Below are positions 11,433-22,261 of a DNA stretch of 64,000 bases, one piece after another. The notes beneath the pieces were generated by a model, which saw only the letters and a list, made by a program, of their open reading frames with translations, was not told the origin of the DNA and ran no database searches. Position 1 is the stretch's first letter. Each line of letters begins with the position of its first letter. The position numbers were made by a program, and so were the translations under genes. Source of the stretch: Amphibalanus amphitrite. Taxonomy: Eukaryota > Arthropoda > Thecostraca > Balanomorpha > Balanidae. The stretch lies in assembly GCF_019059575.1 (NCBI RefSeq), contig NW_024881587.1, forward strand, positions 589,001-653,000, written 5' to 3'.

Positions 11433-12219
11433 ACTGTTTTTTTACAAGTTCGTCGTAAAGTTGTCTATTCAAATTTGTCACGAAGTTGCGTTGGGTTTCC
11501 ATTTTGCCCACGCTTATTTATCGGTTTTTCGTTTTCGGGCAGCATTAAATAAACGTTCACGTTTCCTAATTTCCTTCAGAAGTTCTGGTGTCACCCAAGG
11601 TTTGTCATGTCTTGGTTTGCTTTGTTTTATCGGTATGCACTCTCTGGCTGCGTCAATTATACGTTTAGTAAAATCAGTCGCTGCGTCATCAGTGTCCTTG
11701 TTAAGAATAGATGTCCAGTCTGTTTGTTGTAAAATGTGTGTTAATTTATCGGCGTCTGTATTTGCATAGTCCCAGTACTCGGTTACATAATTGTCATCAT
11801 TCCTTTCTTCCTGGATTGATAGCGTCACAAATACAGGAAAGTGGTCAAGTGTTGAAAATGAAGCTAGAGAAGTCCGCTATCAATGATAATTTAGTATTGG
11901 ATGTGAAGAAGAGGTCTCGTAGGTTGTGTGTGTCATTTTTAATACGAGTAGGTTGGTCGATGAGTTGCGTTAGTCCAATGGTGTCAGTTGCGTCTCTTAA
12001 TTTTCGGTCGAAAGCTGTCAGTCCACTATGTTGATCATAGGCGGCGGAACGATTTGAGACAAGGGGGGGCACCATGGCTCAAGGAGCCAAACCTAGGGTA
12101 CCCCCAAATCCTGTTTTCTCATCGGATTTAGGCCACTTATTTTTCGTCACAGCCCTGACACGATGATTTTTTTTTTGATTTTTTTTTACTAAACGAAAAT
12201 GGCAGTTCACCCCCGTATG

Positions 12220-13085
12220 CAGGGGTGTAATTTTAATCTCTTTGTGGGGGCATATGCACCCACAATCCTGAATTATGTATGCCCACACAATGATGAAAAT
12301 GCACCCACAAGTCTTTTACAAGGCTGCAAGCGTCCTTTCGAGAGTACGGTGCCCTTCGCATGCTCTAACGGCGTCCTCCTGACCGTCTCGCGTTCATGGA
12401 TAATATAGCGTTTTTAATCACTCGGCGCCCTTCTGGGAGAATGGCGCACTTTTGACAGCACCGCGCCATTCTCATGGTCTAACGGCGCCCTCCTGACCGT
12501 CTCGCGTCCTTAGGTCTCTGTTCACCGTGCATCCCTCGACTGTTCGGCGCCCTTCTGGCCTCTCAGCGCCCCTGAACCACATTTAGCGTTTTCAATCACT
12601 CGGCACCCTTTTACGAGAATGGCGCCCTTTTCATGATCTCAATGCGCCCTCGTAACCATCTGGCGTCCCCACGTCTCCACCAACGTAGCACTACTGACTG
12701 TGCGGCGCCCTTCTGGCCTCTTAGCGCCCCTGGACCACATAGCGTTTTCAATCACTCGGCGCCCTCCCAAGAGAATGGCGCCCTTTTCATCGTCTCACGG
12801 CGCCCTCGTAAGTCGTAACCGTCTGGTGCCTCCACATTTGGTGCCCCTCCTACTGGATGGCGCCCTTTACAGCTTTTTACGTCCTTCCGGTCAGTTTCCA
12901 CTTTTAAGCGTGTATTTGCTTAGTCAGACACGTCACTTGAAGTGCCATTCGGTTAGCAATGTTATCAAATTCGGTGTTAATTTAGGCTCCCACATAAAGA
13001 ATATCTATCGCGCCCCAAAACGGCCTGGCGCCGGGCGCCCCTACAGCTGGGCACCCACAATCATTTTAGGAAAATTACACCCCTG
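12220..13085. mobile_element. Nested hAT-like element with 8-bp TSD
   Basis: It starts CAGGGGTGTAATTTT and ends AAAATTACACCCCTG, perfect inverted repeats. CCCGTATG is present on both sides (12212-12219 and 13086-13093). The interior is a degenerate tandem array of phrases such as GGCGCCCTTCTGG and CTAACGGCGCCCTCCTGACC. There is no transposase. It is inserted in the 12036-14069 element. Confidence 0.8.
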
Positions 13086-13215
13086 CCCGTATGTGTGGTT
13101 AACTTTAAGCTGATCCCCAAGTACCTATGTGTTTGTCTCTTCCTTATTCTCGTTTGATAAATTCCATTAATCCTACATGTAACAAATTACCAAGAAGCCA
13201 TCGCATGGTACTAAT

Positions 13216-13963
13216 CAGTGGCGAATCCCAGGGTGGAGGTCACATGGGTCATGACTTAGGGCCTGGGGTCACCACATGCCTGCCAGGAGCACCACAGGCC
13301 TGACAGCCGACAGGGGCACCACAGGCCCGCCAGGGGTACCATAGGCCTAGCAGGGGCACCACGGGCCTGTCAGTGGCACCACAGGCCTGTCAGGAGCACC
13401 ATCGGCCTAGCAAAAGCACTACAGGTCTTCCAGGGGCACCACAGACCTGCCAGGGGCACCAGAGGCCTGCCAGGGGCACTATCGGATTCGCAGGGGAACC
13501 ACCGGCCTCGCAAGGGCACCATGGGCCTGTCAAGGGCACCACAAGCCTGTCGTTGGCAATTTAGGATTGTCAGAGGCACCACAAACCTGTCAAGGGTACC
13601 TGCGTTCTAACAGGGGCACCACAAACCTGCCAAGACCCAGGGACACCACAGGCTTAGCAAGGACACCACAGGCCTGTCAGGGCCCATGGGCACCTAAGTC
13701 ATGTCAGGGCCCACCGTAGGCTTGTCAGGGGGCAGGGTAGGTAGGTACCACAGTCTTTCCAGGGGCATCAGCGGCCTAGCAGGTGCAGGGGCACCAGTCA
13801 TCACATGACTAACCAAAAATAAAGAAAATAAAAAAAAACTGAAAATAGGGCACCACCAAAATTAAGTGGCCGAAATCCGTTGAGGTTTTAATTTTGGGCA
13901 TAGGTAGGGGCACCACTTCGATTCATGGCCCTCCCCTTGGAGTTTTCCCCGAATCTGCCCCTA
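13216..13963. mobile_element. Nested hAT-like element with minisatellite core
   Basis: GTACTAAT is perfectly duplicated at 13208-13215 and 13964-13971. The left end CAGTGGCGAATCCC is a classical hAT-type terminus; the right end read inward is TAGGGGCAGATTC, an imperfect partner. Most of the interior is a minisatellite. No coding sequence is seen. Confidence 0.75.
13258..13800. repeat. Minisatellite of about 20-21 bp (GGGGCACCACAGGCCTGCCA)
   Basis: About twenty imperfect copies of a unit reading AGGGGCACCACAGGCCTGCC/GTC run head to tail. It lies wholly within the 13216-13963 hAT-like element and so moved or expanded with it. Confidence 0.85.
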
Positions 13964-14682
13964 GTACTAATACATCAAATTTAAGGGGGCACCTTGCTAT
14001 TGGTGCCCCCCTTGCAGAATTCAAGGGGGCACGGTGCCCCGGTGCCCCCCCCCCGTTCCGCCGCCTATGATGTTGATAGGTATCTGGAGGGAGTAATAGG
14101 TTGCCAACATTTAAGTCACCTGTCAATAATACATTTGGGGAGTAGAGATGTGCACGAGTCAAACTGTCGGTTAGTCTGTCTATAAACTCTTCTTGTCGAT
14201 GTGCTGGAATATTGGGTGGGAGATAGATTAAGCACAGTAGAAATGTAGAGTCTTTTGTTTTTATTTTTATCCAAATCCATTCTTCACCAGGCAATTCGAG
14301 TGAGGAAATTCTGGAAAATGTGAGTGAGCTGTGAATGCATACTGCCGTGCCTCCTCCGTGTCTGTCTCTGTGTCTTGTAATGGGTGGATGAAAATTGTCA
14401 ATAGTATAAAGGTTCGGGTTAATGGAGTCGTCCAATTTAGTTTCAGTGAGAGCGAGAATTGTGATTTTATTAACGTCGACAAAATTTGTTAGCTCTTGGA
14501 CTTTGCCAGTGGCCGTTATACTGTTTATATTTACATGGACTATCGTAATACCTATTATTCGATAATTTCTTGTTATTTATTGGCCCAGGGTTCGATTCAG
14601 TTCCTCCGATAATCAAAAGAATACGCATGTCTGGAGGATATTTAAATAGTTTCAATGATGCATGGTTTGAGAGACATAAATG

Positions 14683-14880
14683 AGGCCACCAGAGGCCGGT
14701 GTGGGGCCCTCAGCCGCCGGTTGGGACCCTGAGGCCGGTTTAGGGGCCCTTAAAGGCCAGTAGAGGGCCCTCAGTGGTCAAGGTGGGCGCTTGACCGCCA
14801 CTGAAGGGCCCTCAGAGGTCAGTGTAGGACCCTCAAAGACCGGTATGGGAGCTGTTAATAGCTGGCGTGGGTTTCTCGAG
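14683..14880. repeat. Degenerate tandem repeat, GGCCGGT...GGGGCCCTCAG
   Basis: Four to five imperfect units of roughly 35-40 bp (GAGGCCGGTTTAGGGGCCCT and variants) lie just beyond the 5' end of the LINE. GC-rich unique-looking sequence follows to about 15025, ending CGACCGCCACTG, which could be one end of a hAT element whose partner I cannot see. Confidence 0.6.
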
Positions 14881-15342
14881 CCTCGCGACAATCGAATACG
14901 GGCCAGGGCCCCATACGCCTATGGGGGCCCATCGGTTGTTTGGGGGCAAAGAATATGATGGCCCCCCTGATTTGCCTTTGGGGGGCATGGCCCTGATGCC
15001 CGCCCCCCCCCTGCGACCGCCACTGGATAGGCGAGACGTTTAAAAGATTTTTCTACCTACGAGCGGTTTAATAATTTTATCCCGTGCCGCCAACGTATTT
15101 CATGTAATGTCTACTAGACGTTTAACAGTTTGTTAATCGTCAAAGTAGACGTTTAACAACTGTTAAACGTCTAAAACCTGTTAAACAAATCAATTACTCA
15201 ACATCTGATAATTTTCTCTCTTAGCACGTGAAGCAATTGTAAACACTGACTACGGTGCGGGATAAATGACAGATACATATAAGATATACCGCTACAAACA
15301 AGCATTGTAAAATTCACAAAACGCACCGGCATGGTTTCTAAT

Positions 15343-15526
15343 AAGGCTGAAACAGACTTTCTCCGCAGTCAGGAAATCGCATGCGAGAGCCTATTCAAAT
15401 ATATTAAATCACGCTCGCATCAATCGTACGCACTTCCCGCATGCGTTTGATGCGGGAAGGATTGTAATGTATTTGAATAGGCTCTCGCATGCGATTTCCT
15501 GACTGCGGAAAGTCTGTTTCAGCCTT
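15343..15526. mobile_element. Foldback MITE with about 58-bp near-perfect inverted arms
   Basis: The arm starting AAGGCTGAAACAGACTTTCT and running through ATCGCATGCGAGAGCCTATT is repeated in reverse complement at the other end with one or two differences. The loop contains a second small palindrome around GCATGCG. The 184-bp unit could fold into a long hairpin. No target duplication is clear, so its superfamily is unknown. Confidence 0.75.
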
Positions 15527-16695
15527 GATCATTTTATTTGCTTAAATGCCACAAATCACAATCCACTGAAACGACTAGGTATATTGTGATGCATTGTTGC
15601 TGATTGGGGTAAATAGATAACAAAGACATTGAAAACAGTGATTTTTTGCAATGGGTGAATTTATTGAGCTAGGTAGCTTTGCTTGCAAATGCTGAAGTAT
15701 TGTTTTTTTTTTAACGGTTCTCCATCCAATCATATTCTCCGAAAACACGTTACGTTACTGACGTTAATACCTTTCTGCTTACCTAAACAATAGAGTAGTA
15801 CCGCCGAAACTGGAATATCATATGCATTATCTATACAAACGGAACTCTATAACTCATACTCATAACCAGGTGACAACCAAAGCTGGGGCGTTTTACCATA
15901 CCCGTAATGTAAAACGCCCCGTTTTCAAAGGTCTTGCAAAAGCTCATTCATGCTGGAATGTAGCATTCCAGTGCTTTACATATTATTTTGTTCAATAGTC
16001 TAAAGATGACGCCTATAAGCATATGGTCCAATAACTAGCCTAGCGGTGACACACTTTCTTAAGGGGGCGTTTTGCACGGTTCACCTCTACGTAAGAAATT
16101 GCTAAGATCCACAATCATAAAACATGGCTCACAGCAGGGCTGAAGCATGAAATACGCAAGCATGACCGGTTATTCAGGCTTGCTCAGCGCCACGACTCAG
16201 AAAGCCATGCAGTTCAGTTCGCCGCCGATGACGACAGCATGGTCGGGTGGTTCGTTCCGCGACAGGGTCCGGCTGTTTTGTGCGGCTCGGCGGGGCGGGA
16301 GGGGGGAGGCAGGCGACGCGTCTGACAGGCGACACTTCAGCGTCCCGGGAATCGGCACCGTGTGGCGCGGCGGACCGTCCCTCCGACCCTTCCCATTGTT
16401 ACCTGACTGTGGGCGCCGGCCGCCGGTCCTCCGGAAGGGTCACTTTGGTATGCGAAATCTTCACCGCACTTGCCCACTGTCAGAGAGTGCACTGAGGTAC
16501 AGTAGTTTCTAACAGCTCGTTCGATTGGTCTGCCTGCTCAGCCAATCATATTCTGGCATCCTTGAACCTTGGGACCCAACGTCGCTATGGTACTTCCGTA
16601 TAGCCTGAGGCACCTGGGTACTTATGAATCTTGGGTCCCGTTGGATCTTGGGTCCGACTGTACTTGGGTACATTTGATACACACCCGGCGGTGGT
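15527..16695. other. Non-genic stretch, no gene recognised
   Basis: There is no convincing exon. A small palindrome GGGGCGTTTTAC...GTAAAACGCCCC sits at about 15886-15922, and the phrase GGGGGCGTTTTGCACGGTTCACC recurs near 16063. At 16160-16500 is a GC-rich block. Two inverted/direct CCAAT boxes occur near 16525-16550, followed by degenerate GGGTACTT/CTTGGGTCC repeats related to those near 4100. Confidence 0.4.
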
Positions 16696-16867
16696 GTAAT
16701 TTCGGGACGACGGTGAAAACAGGGCGCCTGGGGCGATTTGATCAAGGTTCGTGAAATTTACACGTGACGTTTGGTATATAGAAGGCCCTTGGAGCGGGAG
16801 AAGTTCCAAATGTCACGTGACTAATATGCCTTCCGGCGCCCTGTTTTCACCGGCGTCCTAATTTCGT
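16696..16867. repeat. Inverted repeat, about 172 bp, MITE-like
   Basis: A left arm TAATTTCGGGACG-ACGGTGA and AAACAGGGCGCC are mirrored at the right by GGCGCCCTGTTTTCACCGG and CGTCCTAATTTCG. An inner pair ACGTGACGTTTGG / CCAAATGTCACGTGA is also palindromic. It has the look of a small foldback transposon, with no clear target duplication. Confidence 0.6.
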
Positions 16868-16997
16868 TGTACGAAAAAATTATCGTCCATTTCAGTGTTT
16901 TCATGATGGTTTCCACGTTATTCAGCATGGAGAAGTAGATTCTGATCATAGAAAATGTGTGATTTGATAGGGAAAGGACTCTCTGAACATTTGCCAT

Positions 16998-17367
16998 GGG
17001 CCTGTTCCAGCGCTTCCGGAAACCTCCAGAAAGCTCCAGAGGGCATTCCAGCGCCTCCAGAAAGATTCAGAAACTTCCAGTAGCCTCCAGAGTTGGGAGA
17101 TCCACATTTCCCTGGAGGCTCTGGTCTACGATCATGGTGCGCATGTTAGTTGTTACAAGCACAAATGTAAACATTAATTTTACAACTTGAATGTCAAGAA
17201 AATTCATTGGTATTGTTATTATCATTTGTTAAATCTTCCTTACTAAAATTAACAACAAATTATTTGTTAAAAAAAGAAGAAATCTCCAGATTGCATTCCA
17301 GCACCTCCAGTTAAACCTCTGGTAGAGTCCAGTCAAGGAATTTCTACTGAAGATGTTGGAACAGGCC
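16998..17367. mobile_element. Harbinger-like MITE, CTGGAG-rich family (copy 2)
   Basis: It begins GGGCCTGTTCCAGCGCTTCC and ends in the degraded inverted copy TTGGAACAGGCC. The CTCCAGAAA subterminal repeats and AT-rich core match the element at 3202-3653. Flanks CAT and TAT are only an approximate 3-bp duplication, so this copy is older. Confidence 0.65.
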
Positions 17368-17439
17368 TATAGTTCACTCGTGGAATAGGCCAATTGGTGC
17401 ACAGTTGGTGTGAATTAGGTAATATACCTACTCAATATA

Positions 17440-17578
17440 GAAGCCACTGGAAAGTTCGAAAAAGCTCTAGAAGTCTCCAGAGGGTGTTCCAGCTCCTCCA
17501 GAAAGCTCCAGAAAGGTCTCTCCAAAGCTTCAAAACCTCCAGTAGCATCCAGAGAGTTGCAAGGTCCACATTTCGGCA
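17440..17578. mobile_element. Fragment of the CTGGAG-rich Harbinger-like family
   Basis: Repeated CTCCAGAAAGCTCCAGAAA phrases, followed by CTCCAGTAGCATCCAGAGAG and GGTCCACATTTC, match one half of the 3202-3653 element. It is cut off at the MITE that begins at 17579. Confidence 0.6.
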
Positions 17579-17808
17579 TTAGTAGAGCAGACGTCACACG
17601 AAGGTTTTCCAACCAAGGAGAGGCGCTGTAGGTTTGTAGGTTGTAGGTCTAGGGTAGGTTTGTAGGTTGTAGGTTGTAGGTTTTTAGGCTGTAGGTTTGT
17701 AGGTTGTAGGTTAGGTTAGGTTTGTTTAGGTTTTGTTAGAAAGAAGTACCTCCAGGCATAGCGCCTCTCCTTGGTAGGAAAATCTTCGTGTGACGTCTGC
17801 TCTACTAA
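17579..17808. mobile_element. MITE with about 47-bp TIRs
   Basis: The arm TTAGTAGAGCAGACGTCACA, continuing through CCAAGGAGAGGCGCT, is mirrored at the right end (AGCGCCTCTCCTTGG ... GTCTGCTCTACTAA). The 230-bp element has a centre of GTAGGTTTGTAGGTTGTAGG tandem units. Because the arms begin TTAG, a TA or TTA duplication cannot be told from the repeat itself. It is inserted in a Harbinger-like fragment. Confidence 0.75.
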
Positions 17809-18375
17809 TACCCACATTTCTCGGTAAATATTTACTTTAGGACCGGCACACTTTTTCAAAGGGAAATTTTCGACAATCTTCCATTATTTGACATCCTAAA
17901 TCAAGAAATGATACTTACATGTTACCAAAACTGCAAAAAGTCACACAAAAACTTGATAAAATCCAGCCATCTCACCCCGCGTTACGTAACGTACACCGAC
18001 GAAATTATACGAATGCGGCGATTACGATATAGGGCCTGTTCCAGCGCCTCCAGAAACCTCCAGAAAGCTCCAGAAAGCTCTAGAATCCTCCAGAGAGCGT
18101 TCCAGCGCCTCCAGAAAGCTCCAGAAAGCTCTCGCCAAAGCTCCAGAAACCTCCAGTAGCCTCCAGAGAGTTGGGAGGTCCCAATTTCTCTGGAGGCTCT
18201 GGTCTACAATTATGGCGCACATGTGACAATCACGGATGTAAACAAAGGACTTTTGACTGATTATTTTACAACTTGAATGTTAAGAAAATTACATTGCTAT
18301 AATTTTGTTAATCTTTCTTAATAAAATTAAAAACAAATTTTGCGTTTCAAGAGAGAACATTTGTCATTCGTTTGG

Positions 18376-21096
18376 TAACCGCAGGTTGTTTGAAAAGACA
18401 AACACTATTCGTTAGAATTGTGTTTTTCTATTGAAAAACAACCGGAGCGGTCCTTCTCCGGGCTATGTTTTGCAAGTCTGGCCGCGAATTGGGGCAACTT
18501 GGGTCAGGCCTAGACGAATCGCTCAATCTTCGTAAAAAGTTCAGGGTATGGGCTCCCGGGGGCGATCTACCTGATGGCACCGGTCGCTACTCGCTTAAAA
18601 CCTCGTGGCACGTGGCACGTGCGATTCCATTTTCCCCATGTTAAGTCAACGGGGTTTTGGACACTTTTTGCGCGATCGCCAATGGCGGGAAAACGAGCCA
18701 AGGAAGAGGTGGTTTTCTTCCCAGCATTTTATGGCAAACACGTTTGGGTACATGCTGGTGTGCGCCGTATACCCCTCAGAACTTCGTAACGTGTCTTTGC
18801 ACGAGGTCAAAGTTGAATTTTTTTCGCTCCCCATGTTAAGTCAATGGGCGTTTTTGCAGAGACTTTTTCATTCGCTCATTGTACAAAATTATATGATACG
18901 ATTTTGTTTAAACTTTTAGGACTTGTTGAGAAAAGACCATAGAATATGTTGTTATGCTTCGTTAAGCTGTCAGAATTCGTTTGTTCTTTTTGAGCTCGTT
19001 TAAAGAAGAATTTTTTTAACATGCAAAGTCAATGGGAGCGTCTTTGCTGCTTTATAACTTTTTACGTTATAGATATATTTAAGTGAAAAGTTGATAGGTT
19101 ATACAACTTTTGATGCTCTTTCCAATGATATATACAACTTTATTGCACGTGGTGCCGTTGTTGAGAAATATAGTAAAAAAGCACGACATTACCGAGATTT
19201 GAGCTCAGACCTATATCGTTACGGTGTCAGGCGGACACCAGGACAGGTGGCGCCGCCGCCGCCCGCATAGCGGCGGGAATGTGAACTAACCTGTTTACCA
19301 CCTATGGTATGGTACCATCGGGGGACCGGCCGCCGTCGGCACCATTTCGGGACTTTGCATCGCAATAAAAGGCTTATTTACAATTGAAAATGGACTAGCG
19401 AGAGTCGTTATGGAATCAGAATTTGATGCTCTACAAAACTAGGCTATTTTCATTGTGATGGCACCACAGACTACACCGCTAACCCCAATAAAGCAGATTT
19501 ATGTCGCGTCATCGATGATTACATATAATGTTTCTTTGATATATATGTAGTCGGGTCTTTCAGCTGCGTCCCTCCCCTCCCTCGCCGCGCCGGCGGGTCG
19601 GCCATCCGCGGCTTGCCGCCCGCCGGCTGCTGGCCGGTCAGCTGGCCGGTCAGCTGGTCGCCCGCGGCTGTCGGTGCAGTGCGGGATGCCTACTTGCGGG
19701 GGGCCGTCGTGGCGGCGCGGCCCGGGTGGACTGGGCGAGCAGTGAGTTGGGGAGCGCTGCGCTGTCGGTGCTCTAGTTTTTATTGCGTTCGCATGATACG
19801 GCTTGAGCCAATACAGAGTGAACTGATTGAGCTGAGCAAGTCTTTATATACATTGAAAAGTAAAGCACTTTTTACTGCATCTACGGTGAGATGCTAGATA
19901 AAATTTATGGTCTACCTAATGGTACCCATTACTTAACAATTAAGTGAATCATTTCGTCGCTAAACTCTCGTAAATTCGTATGTCCGCCTCACTATGGAGT
20001 TTGGACCGTAACGTATGGCTTTTGCTCAGACAGTATACGAACAGGTGACGGGGATACCTCCCATAGAAGGATGCGACACGATTTTACTGCTAAATAGCGG
20101 CCGGCCGCCGTGGGGACGTTTTTGTACGACTTATACCTCGGCAACCACTGGGCTGATACACGTGCGGTTTTTTGTGTGGGGTAGCTTTTTCCCTTCTTTC
20201 ACATAGTGTGCTACTCTCGATGCATATGGGTGACCCCTAACGCACGTTCCACGTACAAAGCCAAGAGGTGCCTGTTTTGTAATAAGTGCAATAGCTCGCG
20301 GTAATTACTGAACCGATTGCGCTAAAACTTGGCATGGAGGTAGACACTTTCCAGGCGATGCATTTCCATGTGTCTTGGTAGGGGTGCAACTGCACGTGCG
20401 CACGTGCAGGGTGACGCTTCCAGATCTCGAGAACGGCTGGACCGGTTGTGTTCAAATTTGGCATAACGCTTGATACCGATCAGTAGGTTGCAGTCATTTA
20501 GTATGTATTTCCATGTGCCACGATTGGGATGCAACTGCACGTGCGCACGTGCAGGATGACGCTTCCAGATCTCGAGAACGGCCGGGCCAATTGTGCTCAG
20601 ATTTGGCACACCGCTAGAGATCGCGTAGTAGGGTGTCTTGCACAGGTCTGCTGGGCCCCAGGTTGCACGTGCGCACGTGCAGGGTGACGCTTCCAGATCT
20701 CAGGAACGGCTGGGCCGATTGCATTCAAATTCGGCACACCTTTAGAGACCGGTTAGTAGGGTGCTGTGCACAAGTCAGTTAGTATGTATACTCATGTGTC
20801 TCGGTTGGGGTGCAACTGCACGTGCGCACGTGTAGGGGTCGCTTCCAGATCTTGAAAACGGCTGGGCCGATTGAGCTTAAATTCGGTACACCGCTAGAGA
20901 CCGGCAACTAGGGTGCCGTCCACAAGTCATTTGGGACCCAGCTTGCACGTGCGCACGTGCAGGGTGAGGCTTTCAGATCTCAGAAACGGCTGGGCTGATT
21001 GCATTCAAATTCGGCACACCTTTAGCGGCGTTACAGAGGTGCTTGCTCAAACAACCTGCGGTCCCGCGATGCGGAGCCCAGCATCGCAGATGCTGG
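18376..21096. mobile_element. Helentron/HINE-like element, copy 1 (full length)
   Basis: This 2721-bp unit starts TAACCGCAGGTTGTTTGA. It ends with the inverted partner TCAAACAACCTGCGGT (about 21046), then about 35 bp containing two potential hairpins (CGCGATGCGG region and CAGCATCGCAGATGCTG) and the final CTGG. These asymmetric terminal inverted repeats with a 3' hairpin resemble Helentron-associated elements. The inside has a conserved 1.2-kb block, a GC-rich block at 19560-19770 and five to six tandem monomers at 20390-21040. There is no Rep/helicase frame; short open frames here are not preserved by any evident constraint. Confidence 0.65.
20390..21040. repeat. Tandem monomers of about 130-145 bp with double E-box palindrome (copy 1)
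   Basis: Each monomer holds TGCACGTGCGCACGTGCA (or a near variant), then a phrase reading CTTCCAGATCTCGAGAACGG, then GCCGATTG and CAAATTTGGCACACC, then a GACCGGTTAGTAGGGTGC phrase. Five monomers are visible here. The same monomer recurs at 23470-23870, 26095-26745 and 11110-11400. Confidence 0.85.
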
Positions 21097-22261
21097 TAAC
21101 CGCAGGTTGTTTGAAAAGACAAACACTATTCGTTAGAATTGTGTTTTTCTATTGAAAAACAACCGGAGCGGTCCTTCTCCGGGCTATGTTTTGCAAGTCT
21201 GGCAGCGAATCGAGACATCTTGATTGGGGCCTAGAGTTTTGCGTTTAGGATCGTAAAAATTTCAGGGTATAGACTTTTGCAGGTGATCTACCTGATGGTA
21301 CCGGTCGCTACTCGCAACAAAAATCATTGCGCGTGCCACGTGCAATTGCATTTTCCCCATGTTAAGTCAACGGGGTTTCGGACACTTTTTGCGCGATCGC
21401 CAATAGCGGGAAAACGAGCCAAGGAAGAGGTGATTTTCTTCCACGCATTTTATGGCAAACACGTTCTGGTACACGCCAGTGTGCGCCGTATACCCGTCAG
21501 AATTCGTTAACTTGAGTTGCACGAGTTTGAAGTTGAACTTTTTTCGCTCCCCATGTTAAGTCAATGGGCGTTTTTGCAGAGACATTTTCATTCGCTCATT
21601 GTACAAAATTATATGATACGATTTTGCTTTAACTTTCAGGACTTGTTGAGAAAAGACCATAGAACATGTTGTTATGCTTCGTTAAGCTGTCAGAATTCGT
21701 TTGCTCTTTTGAAGCTCGTTTAAAAATGAAAAATTTTAACATGGAAAGTCAATGGGAGCGTCTTTGCTGCTTAATAACTTTTTACGTTTAAGATATGTTT
21801 AAGTCAAAAGTTGATATTTTATACAACTTTTGATGCTCTTTCCAATGATATATACAACGTTATTGCACGTGCTGCCGTTTTTGAGAAATATAGTAAAAAA
21901 GCACGACATTACCGAGATTTGAGCTCAGACCTATATCGTTACGCTGTCAGGCGGACACGAGGACAGGTGGCGCCGCCGCCGCCCGCATAGCGGCGGGAAT
22001 GTGAACTAACCTGTTTACCATCTATGGTATGGTACCATCGGGGGACCGGCCGCCGTCGGCACCATTTCGGGACTTTGCATCGCAATAAAAGGCTTATTTA
22101 CAATTGAAAATGGACTAGCGAGAGTCGTTATGGAATCAGAATTTGATGCTCTACAAAACTAGGCTATTTTCATTGTGATGGCATCACAGACTACACCGCT
22201 AACCCCAATAAAGCAGATTTATGTCGCGTCATCGATGATTACATATAATGTTTCTTTGATA
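21097..22261. mobile_element. Helentron/HINE-like element, copy 2 (5' part)
   Basis: It follows copy 1 head to tail with no spacer, begins TAACCGCAGGTTGTTTGA and tracks copy 1 closely until TTTGATA, where copy 3 interrupts. It resumes at 24005 (TATATGTAGTCGG), where it runs only to 24084 before copy 4 begins. Its remaining 3' part is not found, so recombination with copy 4 may have removed it. Confidence 0.65.

Larger units (their letters stand above)
12036..14069. mobile_element. hAT-like element with 8-bp TSD, host to two further insertions
   Basis: The termini CATAGGCGGCGGAACG and CGTTCCGCCGCCTATG are perfect inverted repeats. ATGTTGAT is duplicated at 12028-12035 and 14070-14077 and sits inside the LINE endonuclease frame (TYQH|HSGL), so the original site can be read directly. 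Removing the two inserts at 12220-13085 and 13216-13963 leaves a few hundred bases of non-coding sequence. The element is non-autonomous and shares ends with the MITE at 5644-5796. Confidence 0.8.

Noticed and set aside
10948-11769. 273-codon frame over the Helentron-like insert
   Set aside because: It runs from transposon monomers into LINE sequence read in antisense; the repeated SRERLGRLRSNL-like peptides come from the satellite monomer.
15005-15030. CGACCGCCACTG as the right end of a hAT element
   Set aside because: No left terminus with a matching duplication (GATAGGCG) could be found upstream.
16147-16512. 121-codon + strand frame
   Set aside because: GC-rich chance frame with no domain, no splice context and no support from the opposite strand or neighbours.
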